From the NCBI GenBank assembly GCA_017795025.1, contig CP051243.1:1674001-1738000 (forward strand): 64,000 nt of DNA, written 5' to 3'. The stretch's first letter is position 1, and each line of letters begins with the position of its first letter. Source of the DNA: Flavobacteriales bacterium. GTDB lineage: Bacteria; Bacteroidota; Bacteroidia; Flavobacteriales; Schleiferiaceae. The notes beneath the pieces were generated by a model. The model had not been told where the DNA came from and ran no database searches. It saw only the letters and a list, made by a program, of their open reading frames with translations. This document shows positions 45,189-55,349 of the stretch, one piece after another. Both the position numbers and the translations under genes were made by a program.

Positions 45189-45740
45189 CTACCTAAACCG
45201 CTTCCCTTCCACATCAAAATTTTTAGACTTTAAAGGGAAACCATAGGAAAGACCAATCATCGGCACGACATCCAAAGGGACTAAACGCACCGGCTCTATT
45301 CGATTGTTATAATTAAGGATACTCCGTTCGAAAGGAATAAAAGCACCCCATGTTAGCTTAATGCTATTGCTGCTCTTTAACAGCCAAGTATAGCCCATGT
45401 GAGGATAAATTATCACATCTAAAGGGGTTTCAGCCAACCACCAACTGGGTAATAAAGGATTGTCTCCTAGCAGTGCAAACTCCAAACCATAGCTTAAGTG
45501 TTTGTAATAGTAATGGCTTTCCAGCTTCCAAAGAATAGAGGTTCCAAAGCCCCCAAAGCCGGCGCCGGTACCAATGCCTAGGCGTTGATCTCCATATTCT
45601 GCAATTTGAAACTGTCGTTCTATTTCAAAGCTAAAACCAAGCAGATTAGAACCAGCAAATTGGATATCGAATTGCCAATCTTTAGAATTTTGAGCGAGTA
45701 TGCTACTTGCGAAAAGTATCAGCGGAAGCAAATATTTCAT
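45189..45740 (-). CDS. Exported barrel-like protein of unknown function
   Basis: A 183-residue protein with signal peptide MKYLLPLILFASSILAQ and strand-rich mature sequence with aromatic alternation (YGLEFALLGDNPLLPSWW, YPHMGYTWLLKSSNSIKLTWGAF). It could be a small outer-membrane barrel. No family recognised. Confidence 0.55.
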   Translation of the reverse strand: MKYLLPLILFASSILAQNSKDWQFDIQFAGSNLLGFSFEIERQFQIAEYGDQRLGIGTGAGFGGFGTSILWKLESHYYYKHLSYGLEFALLGDNPLLPSWWLAETPLDVIIYPHMGYTWLLKSSNSIKLTWGAFIPFERSILNYNNRIEPVRLVPLDVVPMIGLSYGFPLKSKNFDVEGKRFR

Positions 45741-45850
45741 CGAAATCAGGTTAAGTAGGCGAAGTTAAAAAAGCCCGGGAAAAACTTTATTCTTTTCCAA
45801 AGGCTTCAAGCCAAAGCCCTTTACCTTTAGGGCCTCAAAAATTCGTGCTT

Positions 45851-46834
45851 ATGCTTTGTATTAAACACCGCAGTACCGACCCCTACTTCAATATTGCTAC
45901 CGATGAATTTATTTTTAAGCATCTAAAGGAAGATTGCTTTATGCTTTGGCAAAATGATAATGCCATCATAGTAGGAAAACATCAAAACACCTTAGCGGAG
46001 ATAAATCTCGACTATGTTAAAGAGCACGATATTAAGGTGGTGCGACGCTTAAGTGGTGGCGGTGCGGTTTATCATGATATGGGTAATCTGAATTTCACTT
46101 TTACCCGCAGTAGTGATCGAGATGACGATTTAGTGGACTTTAAGCGCTATACTGCGCCAATCATTGCTGTGTTGCAAGAAATGGGCGTTAATGCCGAGTT
46201 TAGTGGCCGTAATGATATTATGATTGAGGGCAAGAAGTTTTCGGGCAATGCCGAGCACGTCTTTAAAAACAAGGTGATGCATCATGGCACCTTGCTCTTT
46301 TCGAGCAATATGCCCAATATAAGTGGGGCCTTAAAAATAAATCCGCTGAAGTACAAAGACCGCGCGGTGAAATCCATACCCAAGCGCGTGACGAATATCC
46401 AGGACCATCTTAAAGAGCCCATGACGGTAGAGCAATTCGCTGATCGTATTATGGATTACATCATTCAAAATTATGAGGATTGCAAGCCCTATGAGTTTAG
46501 TGATGAAGACCTAAAAATGATCGAATCCATAAAAAAGGAGAAATACGAAACTTGGGATTGGAACTATGGCTATTCCCCTAATTATGATTTTAAGCAAGGG
46601 GTGAAAACGAGCGGAGGCTTGTTAGAGATGAATTTGAATGTGTCTAATGGTATTATCCAGGAAGTGAAAATACAGGGGGACTTTTTTCACATCCGCGATA
46701 TCAACGACATTGAAGAGGCGCTTGCCAATACCCCGCACGAAGAAGCTAAGATTAGAGAAAAGCTAGCTCCATTCAACTTTAAGGATTACTTCAAAGATAT
46801 TAGTGTTGATGACCTGGTTGCGGCCATGTTTTGA
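45851..46834 (+). CDS. lplA: Lipoate-protein ligase
   Basis: A 327-residue enzyme that activates lipoate with ATP and attaches it to E2 and H proteins. It has FNIATDEFIF, RRLSGGGAVYHDMGNLNFTF, and the Lys-containing GKKFSGNAEHVFKNKVMHHGTLLF. The C-terminal accessory domain (about 245-327) is present. The ATG at 45851 was preferred to a GTG two codons earlier. A one-mismatch -7 box TACCTTTA (45822-45829) lies upstream. Confidence 0.92.
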   Translation: MLCIKHRSTDPYFNIATDEFIFKHLKEDCFMLWQNDNAIIVGKHQNTLAEINLDYVKEHDIKVVRRLSGGGAVYHDMGNLNFTFTRSSDRDDDLVDFKRYTAPIIAVLQEMGVNAEFSGRNDIMIEGKKFSGNAEHVFKNKVMHHGTLLFSSNMPNISGALKINPLKYKDRAVKSIPKRVTNIQDHLKEPMTVEQFADRIMDYIIQNYEDCKPYEFSDEDLKMIESIKKEKYETWDWNYGYSPNYDFKQGVKTSGGLLEMNLNVSNGIIQEVKIQGDFFHIRDINDIEEALANTPHEEAKIREKLAPFNFKDYFKDISVDDLVAAMF

Positions 46835-46861
46835 TATCAGCTAACAAACTATTTAAACCAA

Positions 46862-48478
46862 TTATTGCTTTATAAAGCGAATGCTTTGACTTTTACCTTT
46901 ACTGCTTACATTAAGAAGGTAAATACCCTGATTTAATTCCTCGAGGCCTTGTATGTCTAGATGTGCTCCGCTTACTTGAATAACTTGACTTCGAATCGTT
47001 CGGCCGTCGATTGTTAAAAGCTCCAGCTTAAGCTCTCCACGCATTTCTGAGGGCAATTTAAGATTAAGCTTATCCTTTACAGGGTTGGGAAACACCTCAA
47101 GTAGAGGATCGGTAGCGGCTTCCTGAATAGCCATGGTGGGATCCTGATAAACCCGGATATAGTCAATCTCCATGGTGTCCTCCTGCCAAGCAGGATCAAT
47201 TCCCGGTTCAATGGCGATGTTTAGCAGCAAGTATTGCGGATCATCAAAAGGCCAGGTATTGGCGTCTCTAACGGCGGGCTGATACACATAATGAACCACA
47301 CTATCTACACTAAATGTCATTTTAGTTGGGGTCCATTCGATAGCGTACAAATGAAAACTATTAGACACACCCGGAATCGATCGTCCGCCCTTATTAACCG
47401 TACCTCCAAAGCTGGAAGGCGTATGCATTGCACTTTGCACAAAATCCTGATTGGTCCCCCAGTGCTCCATAATATCAATCTCGCCACAAGCAGGCCACGG
47501 CGTAGTTCCATAGCCCTGCTGCTGCCAATAGGCGCCGGGTTCACTAATATTTTGACCCAGCATCCAAATGGCTGGCCAAGTACCCGCTCCCTGTGGTAAT
47601 TTGGCATAAATTTCAATTCTGCCGTAAGTAAATACCGCTTTAGAGTTTAGGCGAGCCGAGGTATACTGCTTGGTAACTCCTTGATCATTAAAGGTCTCCT
47701 TTTTAGCAATCAATTTTAAGGTACCATTGCTTTGAGAACTGTTTGCGGTGCGATCAGTGTAATGCTGAATTTCGCCATTGTACCATGAATTGCCATTGGG
47801 TAATTGGGTTTGATGGAACCACTTTGAAGTATCGATAGCCCCGTTGCCATTAAATTCATCCGACCATACCAACTGACTAAATACTGGAGCATTACTGGCA
47901 AAAGTTGTATCCAAATAAATAAAGTCATCCAAATAAGCTAAAACCTCATCATTGTTGTTTTCGCCATTTAGCTGAAATAAAACTCGGTTAAAGTCGGTAC
48001 GTTGCGTGGGATCCAAACTGCTAGGATCCAAGTTGATAAAAGGATCGTTGGCAAAATCGAAGGTGATGGTTTGCCATTGGTCTAATACGATAGGTTTGAT
48101 CACCTCAGATTGGGTTTGCCAAGGGCTAGCTAAAGTTCCATCTTGAAGTTTGCAGGATATCTGATTGGTTTGATTTCCGGTAATCCCTGAGGACGGGACA
48201 TAGACCTTAATCTGAAAAACAGAATGATTGGGTAGGTTTAAATTGTTGGCTGCGTCGAACCGTAAATTAGCATACTGTCCACCCTGATCGTGATATTCTA
48301 AAACCGTGGCTGATGTATTAATGCCCTGAGGAAAGGGATTAGACCGATTGGTATCTACCGCGCAAGCATCACCAAACCAGGTATAGATATTACCATTTCC
48401 CTCGAAATCATCTTGTAGGCTTTGAGCCGAAAGAAAAGTAGAAAGGATGGAAAAAACGAAAAGCAGACGTAGGGACAT
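46862..48478 (-). CDS. Secreted GH16 beta-glucanase with type IX sorting tail
   Basis: A 538-residue exported enzyme. Signal peptide 1-19; about 25-190 is a carbohydrate-binding-like beta sandwich; about 200-450 is a GH16 jelly roll with nucleophile and acid/base in EIDIME (Glu333, Asp335, Glu338) and WPAIWMLG. The last 80 residues (FPNPVKDKLNLKL to the C-terminus IRFIKQ) are a type IX type A sorting domain. It likely hydrolyses laminarin or related algal beta-1,3-glucan; the substrate within GH16 is inferred. Confidence 0.92.
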   Translation of the reverse strand: MSLRLLFVFSILSTFLSAQSLQDDFEGNGNIYTWFGDACAVDTNRSNPFPQGINTSATVLEYHDQGGQYANLRFDAANNLNLPNHSVFQIKVYVPSSGITGNQTNQISCKLQDGTLASPWQTQSEVIKPIVLDQWQTITFDFANDPFINLDPSSLDPTQRTDFNRVLFQLNGENNNDEVLAYLDDFIYLDTTFASNAPVFSQLVWSDEFNGNGAIDTSKWFHQTQLPNGNSWYNGEIQHYTDRTANSSQSNGTLKLIAKKETFNDQGVTKQYTSARLNSKAVFTYGRIEIYAKLPQGAGTWPAIWMLGQNISEPGAYWQQQGYGTTPWPACGEIDIMEHWGTNQDFVQSAMHTPSSFGGTVNKGGRSIPGVSNSFHLYAIEWTPTKMTFSVDSVVHYVYQPAVRDANTWPFDDPQYLLLNIAIEPGIDPAWQEDTMEIDYIRVYQDPTMAIQEAATDPLLEVFPNPVKDKLNLKLPSEMRGELKLELLTIDGRTIRSQVIQVSGAHLDIQGLEELNQGIYLLNVSSKGKSQSIRFIKQ

Positions 48479-48526
48479 AATCTATAATTTGCCCCAATAT
48501 ACTTATAGTATTTAAAACAAAAAGTC

Positions 48527-48919
48527 CTAGCGCTTTAATACTTCCTCAATCTTGGCGCGATCGACTGGCTTTACCAGATAATCTTTAACTAAGGAATAAT
48601 GCTTCGCTTTTTCCATGTCCTCCTCATGCACCGAGCTGGAAACGATGTAAATCCAAACATCCTCCATTTTCTCATACTCTAATTGCATCATTTCATCTAA
48701 ATAGTTCCAGCCATCCATTACTGGCATATTTAAATCGAGAAAAACAATGTCGGGGCAGTCGGATTTACTAGCCACCATGGCCTTACAATGCTCGTAAGCT
48801 TCCTCCCCATTAGAGAAAATCTCCATTTTTATATCCGCATCAATCAGGCTTAAAAAGCTTTTAAAGGAAAACTGATAAATCGGATCATCATCTATTATAT
48901 AAACAGATTTGGCACTCAT
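48527..48919 (-). CDS. Single-domain response regulator
   Basis: A 130-residue CheY-like receiver without output domain. Acidic pocket Asp10-12, phosphoacceptor Asp62 in FLDLNMPVMDG, conserved Ser in IYIVSSSV and Lys in YLVKPVD. Overlaps the kinase gene by ATGA, so it is probably the kinase's direct partner or a phosphate sink, as in Rcp1-type pairs. Confidence 0.9.
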   Translation of the reverse strand: MSAKSVYIIDDDPIYQFSFKSFLSLIDADIKMEIFSNGEEAYEHCKAMVASKSDCPDIVFLDLNMPVMDGWNYLDEMMQLEYEKMEDVWIYIVSSSVHEEDMEKAKHYSLVKDYLVKPVDRAKIEEVLKR

Positions 48920-50808
48920 TTATATTGAGCTTTAAATTGAAGAATAAACTTGGAACCCTCATTGGGTGTACTCTCTAAGCTAACCTCTCCGCCCATCGCT
49001 TCCATATGAGTTTTAACCATAAAGAGACCTACTCCTTTAGCATCGGAGTTTTTATGGAAGGTTTTCTGCAAACCAAAAACCTTTGCACCATGTCGCTTTA
49101 GGTCGATACCCAAGCCATTATCTTCAACCGTGATTGTGGGCCTATTCCCATCTAAATAGGCACTTAGTTTAATTTCAGGCCTACGTTGGGGATGCTTGTA
49201 TTTTATGGCATTACTGAGCAGGTTAGATAAAATACTTTCCAAGTAAAGGGGCTGTGCGTAAATCAAATCTAGCTTGATTTGAAGTTCAACCTTGGCCTCG
49301 GTGCTGGAGGTTACGGAGGTCATCTTTTTCAGAACCGTGTTTACGGCATCCTTTAGATTAACATCCTGCATATCCATGCCCGACTTATTCTTGATTATGA
49401 GGGAATCCACCAAACTATCTAAGGTGTCTAATAAGTCATGGGTCGACTTTTGCACCATAGCAAAAAGCTCATCCTTATAATTCGGGTCATTCGAGTTTTG
49501 GTACAGCTCTCCCAATAACTTTAAATTGGCCACTGGGGCTCTAAGGTTATGAGAAGTTATATGAGCAAAGTCGTTTAGGCTTTGGTTTTGCAGACTCAAA
49601 CGGTTGCTTAGTTTTTGGAGCCCTTCATTGGCCTCCACCAAGTCTCGTTCGAATTTCTTTCGTTCGTTAATATCCTCAATTTGCGAGATGAAATAAAGGG
49701 GCTCTTGATCTTTATCCCGAATCAAAGCGACGCTAAGTATCGCCCATAAGGCCTCCCCATTTTTATGGATGTAGCGCTTATCCATTTGGTAATGTTCGAT
49801 TTCGCCATTAATGCAAGCTTGCACTAACTCCAAATCTTTATTCAAATCTTGAGGGTGCGTGATATCCTGAAAAGTTAAATTAAGCAGTTCCTTCTCAGAA
49901 TAACCTAAAAACTGCGCTAGCCTGCGATTAACCTGTAGCCATCTACCTTGCAAAGAAACAATGGCCATTCCAATGGCCGAATAATCAAAGGCCCCTTGGA
50001 AACGCAGATTCGACTCACTTAAAGCCCGCTCGCGCTCTTTTAAGTGGGTGATGTCTTGAAATACTCCCACCGCTTTAAACACTTCGCCGTCGGAGTTTAA
50101 TATCGGACGACCAATAGTTCGCACCCAAACAGTTTTTCCTTGTGCGGTAATCAGCTCCAATTCCAAGTCATAGGGCTTCTTATCTTCTAATAGCTCAGTG
50201 AAAGCTTGAATAATTGTATCGCGTGAATAACCTTCTTTATAATAGGTGATACCCTCTGCCGCATCAATCTCATAATCGGCCGGAAGGCCATAAATAGCTT
50301 TAGTTACCTCATCTAAAACAGAGGTTTGGGTTTTAGGATAATACTGCCAAGATCCAATACGCGCGGTTCGTTGCGAATCCTCAAGCGTTTGGAGGAGTTC
50401 TTCTCGGTCTTCCTTGATACTTAAAATCTCCGTAACGTCCTGATTAGCGCCAATGATTATTCGCTCCCCCTTTTCGTTAACCTCCGAAATTTGAGCATTG
50501 GCCTTTATAAAACGAATCTGACTGTCTTTTCGAATAATCCGAAAAGTGTATACGAATTGACCATTGGTTTTGATGGATTCTTGGAAGGAAGCCTCGGCAC
50601 CTTTAACATCCTCCGGGTGAACAATATCCCGCCAATCTGAAAATTGATTTTTGAAGGTTTCCCTTTTTAAGCCGTAGATATCAAACATCACAGCATCCCA
50701 CTCCAGATAGTCGCGCTCCACATTGTAACGCCACACCCCTAAGTCAACCAGATTACCAATTAATCCGAAAACTTTTGGGTTATTAAACTTGCCTTCAGGG
50801 TCTAACAT
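48916..50808 (-). CDS. Multi-PAS sensor histidine kinase
   Basis: A 630-residue cytoplasmic kinase with no membrane segment. Three PAS/PAC units span about 10-135, 145-265 and 270-390. A short coiled coil leads to a HisKA-like H-box SHNLRAPVANL with phospho-His420. The ATPase domain (about 520-628) has N box LLSNAIKYKHP, G1 DNGLGID and G2 GVGLFMVK. This layout matches phytochrome-like/Rcp1 kinases lacking a chromophore domain; the signal is unknown. No regulator DNA-binding output is encoded nearby. Confidence 0.92.
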   Translation of the reverse strand: MLDPEGKFNNPKVFGLIGNLVDLGVWRYNVERDYLEWDAVMFDIYGLKRETFKNQFSDWRDIVHPEDVKGAEASFQESIKTNGQFVYTFRIIRKDSQIRFIKANAQISEVNEKGERIIIGANQDVTEILSIKEDREELLQTLEDSQRTARIGSWQYYPKTQTSVLDEVTKAIYGLPADYEIDAAEGITYYKEGYSRDTIIQAFTELLEDKKPYDLELELITAQGKTVWVRTIGRPILNSDGEVFKAVGVFQDITHLKERERALSESNLRFQGAFDYSAIGMAIVSLQGRWLQVNRRLAQFLGYSEKELLNLTFQDITHPQDLNKDLELVQACINGEIEHYQMDKRYIHKNGEALWAILSVALIRDKDQEPLYFISQIEDINERKKFERDLVEANEGLQKLSNRLSLQNQSLNDFAHITSHNLRAPVANLKLLGELYQNSNDPNYKDELFAMVQKSTHDLLDTLDSLVDSLIIKNKSGMDMQDVNLKDAVNTVLKKMTSVTSSTEAKVELQIKLDLIYAQPLYLESILSNLLSNAIKYKHPQRRPEIKLSAYLDGNRPTITVEDNGLGIDLKRHGAKVFGLQKTFHKNSDAKGVGLFMVKTHMEAMGGEVSLESTPNEGSKFILQFKAQYK

Positions 50809-50980
50809 TAATTCTTTTTAATCCTCGATGAAATTCCGCCATTTTAAAGTAGCGAAATTACCGCGAGAAGCCCTAAAACTGATGCTGTTCCGCCGTAAAA
50901 TGCTAAGAACGGTCGAGTTTTATATTCGAATGAATAATTTAAAATGATTGGTGTTTAAACAAGGAATACCCTCAAGACTT

Positions 50981-52024
50981 TTAGGAGGTTAAAGGATAAT
51001 ATTTGCGCTTCAAAACTCGGGCCACCCGAACCAATAGAATTAAAGCGGGCACTTCTATTAAAGGTCCTACCACACCGGCAAAGGCCTCACCCGACTGCAG
51101 CCCAAATACCGCTATCGCTACGGCAATGGCCAGCTCGAAGTTGTTACCGGCGGCCGTGAAGGAAATAGCCGCGTTTTGATCATACTTGGCTCCCATCCAT
51201 TTGCTAAAGAAGAAGCCAAAAATGAACATTATTGAAAAGTAAATTAGCAGCGGTATGGCAATGAGCAGCACATCCTTGGGGAGCTCCAAAATATAAGCCC
51301 CCTTAAGACTAAACATCAGCACGATTGTCGCCAGTAATGCAATTAAGGTAAGCGGGGAAACCCTAGGTAAAAAGGTGTTTTTATACCATTCTTCTCCTTT
51401 CAAAGGAATTAGAAATGCCCGGCTTAGTATTCCCAGTAAAAAGGGAATCCCCAAATAAATCGCTACACTTTCGGCAATTAAAGCAACGGAGATATCCACT
51501 TCCAAACCCTCATAACCAAATAGAGGTGGTAGTTTGGTGATGAAAAGCCAGGCGTAAAAGCTATAGGCAAACACCTGAAAAATACTATTTAAGGCCACTA
51601 AGCCGGCGCCGTATTCAGCCGAGCCATCAGCTAAATCGTTCCAAACTAAAACCATAGCAATGCAACGGGCCAAACCAATTAAAATCAAGCCAGTCATGTA
51701 GGCTGGATGATCATGTAAAAAGGCCAGGGCCAGAACAAACATGAGGATAGGCCCTATAATCCAATTCAGAATGAGGGAGATGCTTAAAATACGGGTATGG
51801 GCAAAGACCTTAGGTAATAAACAATAGTTCACCTTCGCTAAAGGAGGATACATCATCACAATCAAGCCAATCGCCAGGGGTATATTGGTGCTCCCCGAGC
51901 CACTGGCCTCTATAGACTCTGGAAGTGCCGGTACGATTTTCCCTAAGAGCACGCCTAAACCCATGGCAAGAAAAATCCAAAGGGTTAAATACCGATCTAA
52001 AAAACCTAAACGCTTAGTCTTCAT
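50981..52024 (-). CDS. acr3: ACR3-family arsenite efflux permease
   Basis: A 347-residue membrane protein with about ten helices. It has [29 protein letters not shown] with the essential Cys, and the paired [14 protein letters not shown] motif. It exports arsenite. The start MKTKRLGF overlaps the arsC-like gene by 11 nt. Last gene of the ars operon. Confidence 0.93.
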   Translation of the reverse strand: MKTKRLGFLDRYLTLWIFLAMGLGVLLGKIVPALPESIEASGSGSTNIPLAIGLIVMMYPPLAKVNYCLLPKVFAHTRILSISLILNWIIGPILMFVLALAFLHDHPAYMTGLILIGLARCIAMVLVWNDLADGSAEYGAGLVALNSIFQVFAYSFYAWLFITKLPPLFGYEGLEVDISVALIAESVAIYLGIPFLLGILSRAFLIPLKGEEWYKNTFLPRVSPLTLIALLATIVLMFSLKGAYILELPKDVLLIAIPLLIYFSIMFIFGFFFSKWMGAKYDQNAAISFTAAGNNFELAIAVAIAVFGLQSGEAFAGVVGPLIEVPALILLVRVARVLKRKYYPLTS

Positions 52025-52619
52025 TTTTTGCCGCTTTAAAAGCATAAAACATTTCTAGGGCTATTTGCCGACAACGTTCATCGTAAGCCCTTTCTTCCTC
52101 CTCGGTATCATCAAAAGCCTTAGGGTCCTCGTAATTAAGGGCAATTCGGGCCTCCGTGCCTGGAATAAAAGGACAGTTCTCATCGGCATGGGAACAGGTC
52201 ATAATTGCGGCAAAGTTTCCCTTTGGATTCGCGGCATCATCGTACAACTTCGAAAACAAGCGTACCGATTCCGTTTCCTCCGAAAAATGAATCAGGTATT
52301 CCGGATTACTGGGATGCTCCTTCACAATCTCAGTCTTTAGCCCACAGCGTTCTAAAGCGGCAATGGTGCGTGGATTGCAAGCCGTAACCTCCACTCCTCC
52401 GGAGTAGCTGTGAGCGGATACTCCGTAATAATGGGCTGCAATTTGGGCCCACACCTGAGCAAACTGACTACGACGGGAATTGTGGGTGCAGATGAAATTT
52501 AAATGAAGGGGGCGAGTACCACGAAGATACTCTAGCAAAGGGGTCAAAGTGTTGATGCGCTCCTTATCAGGCAATTGCACTTCCAAAGATTTACAATAGT
52601 TTAAAAGGGTACTATTCAT
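52014..52619 (-). CDS. arsC: Arsenate reductase, low-molecular-weight phosphatase type
   Basis: A 201-residue protein with the LMW phosphatase loop CTHNSRRS (C-x5-R, nucleophile Cys44) near the start of the domain and a second Cys pair in [10 protein letters not shown], suggesting a disulfide relay. An N-terminal extension of about 38 residues precedes the loop. It lies 12 nt after arsM in an arsenic operon, so arsenate reduction is likely. Confidence 0.88.
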   Translation of the reverse strand: MNSTLLNYCKSLEVQLPDKERINTLTPLLEYLRGTRPLHLNFICTHNSRRSQFAQVWAQIAAHYYGVSAHSYSGGVEVTACNPRTIAALERCGLKTEIVKEHPSNPEYLIHFSEETESVRLFSKLYDDAANPKGNFAAIMTCSHADENCPFIPGTEARIALNYEDPKAFDDTEEEERAYDERCRQIALEMFYAFKAAKNED

Positions 52620-52631
52620 CGTGATTCTATT

Positions 52632-53513
52632 TTAACAGCAACCCGAATTAGGCTCACAGTTGGAATTGGCGGTTAAGGAGGCTAAAGCCTTTTTAGGCTT
52701 TTGGGAAACGCCCGGCTTTTGAGCAAAAACAGTAATGCTGTAAATACCCTGATTGGAGCCAAAGGCCGCTAAGTCTTCTTCCTTAAGGTACGTACTTAAA
52801 ATATCATTGGGAATACGGATAAGCTTTTCCTTTTGAATACTGATTTGCGAAAATCCAGCTGCCTTGATTAAGGCCAGGTATTCGGACTTCTGAATGGCGC
52901 CTGAAACGCAACCCGCATACAATTCAGCTTCCTTTTGCAAGGCTTCAGGTAATTCACCTTGTAAAACCACGTCTGAAATACTAAAGTGACCACCTGGTTT
53001 CATCACTCTAAACATCTCTTTAAAAACTCCAGCTTTATTAGGCACTAAGTTTAGTACGCAATTGGAGACAATCACGTCAATGGTGGCATCGCTAACGGGC
53101 AGGTCTTCAATATCACCCTCCCTAAACTCCACATTATTATAGCCCAGGTCATCGGCGTTTTGGCGAGCCTTGCGAATCATATTAGAACTAAAGTCAACCC
53201 CAATTACCTTGCCCTCGACACCACATTCGTGACGGGCAATAAAAACATCATTACCCGCTCCCGAACCTAGGTCCAACACGGTGTTTCCTTTTTCAATACC
53301 GGCAAAAGCCGTAGGTAAGCCACAGCCCAAGCCCAAATCTGCGGCATCGGCATAACCCGCAGTACCCGAATAATCATCGGTCATAATGTTATATACTTCG
53401 GTAGAGGCCTCGCCACATCCACAGCAGGATGCCTGATTAAGAGCTACATCCTGTTCGGCAATCTCGCTGTATTTGCGTTTCACCATTTCTTTTATCTCCT
53501 GATCGCTTTGCAT
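52632..53513 (-). CDS. arsM: Arsenite S-adenosylmethionine methyltransferase
   Basis: A 293-residue enzyme that methylates arsenite to volatile or methylated forms. SAM motif DLGSGAGND; conserved arsenic-binding Cys at LGLGCG (Cys64), SNCVLNL and YAGCVSGA; also CCGCG (30-34) and a Cys-rich tail ending SGCC. The gene follows arsR by 10 nt. Family features are clear. Confidence 0.93.
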   Translation of the reverse strand: MQSDQEIKEMVKRKYSEIAEQDVALNQASCCGCGEASTEVYNIMTDDYSGTAGYADAADLGLGCGLPTAFAGIEKGNTVLDLGSGAGNDVFIARHECGVEGKVIGVDFSSNMIRKARQNADDLGYNNVEFREGDIEDLPVSDATIDVIVSNCVLNLVPNKAGVFKEMFRVMKPGGHFSISDVVLQGELPEALQKEAELYAGCVSGAIQKSEYLALIKAAGFSQISIQKEKLIRIPNDILSTYLKEEDLAAFGSNQGIYSITVFAQKPGVSQKPKKALASLTANSNCEPNSGCC

Positions 53514-53523
53514 GATAAATTAT

Positions 53524-53853
53524 TTAACAACAGTTATTTAGATGGTCATAGGTGCCGAAAAAATCATTGAAGAGCGCTTTAACCCGAGTCCAATTAGCGG
53601 CATCAATACAGTAGTTTACTTTCGTTCCCTCAATACTACCTTGAATTAAGCCTGCCGCTTTTAGTTCCCGGAGGTGCTGGGAAATTGTAGCCTGAGCCAA
53701 GCCCAACTCCGCCACTAAATCGCCATTTATACAAGCCCTCGTTTCTAACAGATACTTTAAAATCGCAATTCGAGCCGGGTGAGCAATAGCCTTAGCCTGT
53801 AGGGCCAATTCATTTACCTCCGCATCAAATAGCTCTTTTTTACTTACACCCAT
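53524..53853 (-). CDS. arsR: ArsR-family transcriptional repressor
   Basis: A 109-residue winged-helix regulator. The metalloid-binding Cys is within LLETRACINGDL, and the recognition helix is AQATISQHLRELKAAGLI; a second Cys pair NNCC ends the protein. MGVSKKEL was chosen as the start because the operator lies directly upstream and overlaps the longer alternative. It should repress its own operon and release with arsenite. Confidence 0.92.
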   Translation of the reverse strand: MGVSKKELFDAEVNELALQAKAIAHPARIAILKYLLETRACINGDLVAELGLAQATISQHLRELKAAGLIQGSIEGTKVNYCIDAANWTRVKALFNDFFGTYDHLNNCC

Positions 53854-53862
53854 AATCGCTTC

Positions 53863-53886
53863 ATTGTAATATTGCAATATTACGAT
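53863..53886 (-). promoter_or_regulatory. ArsR operator palindrome
   Basis: The core TAATATTGCAATATTA (53867-53882) is a perfect 16-bp palindrome, extending to 18 bp perfect and 24 bp with one mismatched pair. It lies 9 nt before the arsR ATG. Its half TAATATTG is one base off TAnnTTTG, so repressor and -7 element may overlap. Confidence 0.85.
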
Positions 53887-53986
53887 AAATACACTGAACA
53901 CCCCTTAAAATTGGTTTTAAATTCTCTTTCTCCCCCTTTACTTAAAAGCCTCGATGTCACTCCTTTAATGCAGGATTAAACAAAGC

Positions 53987-55345
53987 TTGAAAAGCCCTGT
54001 AAATAGGCCTTCACAAGATTTATCCTATCTTGTTCCTTCAATAAACTTTAAATCAAATTATCCGCTCGTGGCAAGAAACTCTTCACAAAGTCAACGGCTC
54101 ATAAAAGCTTTTGAGGAAGAAAAGTCGATAGAGGAATATGCCTCTCAAATTTCACCCTTAAGTCGAAAGGAAATAGAGGACTTAGCTCCATTAAAATTCA
54201 ACACACAATTTGACCGTGAAGCTTATCAGTCTCGACTGCAGTTTTTAGCCGACTTAGGTCATAAAACCGAAGCCATTCAAGGAAAAGCCGACTTCCATAA
54301 TCCTGAGGCTTACCAAGGAAACATCGAAAATTTTATTGGTACGGTACAAGTACCCTTAGGTCTGGCCGGACCAATCCACATTCGAGGAACGGAAGCCTTA
54401 GGAGATTTTCATATTCCATTAGCCACTACGGAAGGCGCCTTGGTCGCATCCTATAATCGAGGTATGAAAGCTTGTCGGCAAAGTGGTGGCATTACCTCCG
54501 TATGTCTTAGCGAAGGCGTTCAACGTTGCCCCCTCTTCAAGTTTAGAACCATTGGCGAAGTAGGGCTTTTCGTAAAATACATTCAGGCGAATATTGAAAC
54601 CTTTAACGCGATTGTAAATCAAACCAGTCGCTATGCCCAGCTGCATGAGGTTGCTCCTACCATTGAGGGAAATAGTGTCATCATTACTTTTGAATACACC
54701 ACAGGGGAAGCCGCTGGTCAAAATATGGTGACCATTTGCACCGATCAAATTTGTCAATACGTATTAGAACATAGCCCTGTAAAACCCCAGGAATGGGTTA
54801 TCGAAAGTAATTTCTCGGGCGATAAAAAAGCCACAGCGGTCTCCTTTGGCAATGTGCGAGGGAAAAAAGTAAGTGCCGAGGTTTTAATCCCTCGAACCAT
54901 TTGTGAAGAAACCCTGAAAACTACGCCGGAGCTGATTGCCAATTACTGGCAGTCATCCACCTTAGCGGCTATTCAAAGTGGTTCGATTGGCGCACAGGGC
55001 CATATTGCCAATGGCTTAACCGCCCTGTTTTTAGCCTGTGGGCAAGATGTGGCCTGTATCTCCGAATCCTCCATCGGGGTAACCCGCATGCAGGTAAACC
55101 CAGATGGAGATTTATACGTGGCCGTTACCATCCCCTCCTTAATTGTAGGAACCTTTGGCGGAGGAACGGGCCTAGCCACCCAAAAAGAATGCTTAGAAAT
55201 GCTGGGCTGTACGGGTCCGCGCAGTGCTCGCAAATTCGCCGAAATCTGCTGTGCTGTGGCCCTAAGTGGTGAGCTTTCAATCGCTGCTGCAATGTCGGCC
55301 AATCATTTTACCTCTGCCCATAAAAACCTGGGGCGAAAAGCTTAA
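53987..55345 (+). CDS. HMG-CoA reductase, class I
   Basis: A 452-residue enzyme that makes mevalonate from HMG-CoA, the committed step of isoprenoid synthesis. Catalytic residues are Glu149 (TTEGALVAS), Lys280/281 (GDKKA), Asp354 (CGQD) and His445 (SAHKNLGR); substrate sites include ENFIGTVQVPLGLAGP, TGEAAGQNMVT and GTFGGGTGLATQ. The class I C-terminal His position is kept. The long frame opens with TTG at 53987; a GTG at 54068 is the other candidate and no ATG is available. First of seven coupled genes. Confidence 0.93.
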   Translation: MKSPVNRPSQDLSYLVPSINFKSNYPLVARNSSQSQRLIKAFEEEKSIEEYASQISPLSRKEIEDLAPLKFNTQFDREAYQSRLQFLADLGHKTEAIQGKADFHNPEAYQGNIENFIGTVQVPLGLAGPIHIRGTEALGDFHIPLATTEGALVASYNRGMKACRQSGGITSVCLSEGVQRCPLFKFRTIGEVGLFVKYIQANIETFNAIVNQTSRYAQLHEVAPTIEGNSVIITFEYTTGEAAGQNMVTICTDQICQYVLEHSPVKPQEWVIESNFSGDKKATAVSFGNVRGKKVSAEVLIPRTICEETLKTTPELIANYWQSSTLAAIQSGSIGAQGHIANGLTALFLACGQDVACISESSIGVTRMQVNPDGDLYVAVTIPSLIVGTFGGGTGLATQKECLEMLGCTGPRSARKFAEICCAVALSGELSIAAAMSANHFTSAHKNLGRKA

Positions 55346-55349
55346 TTAA

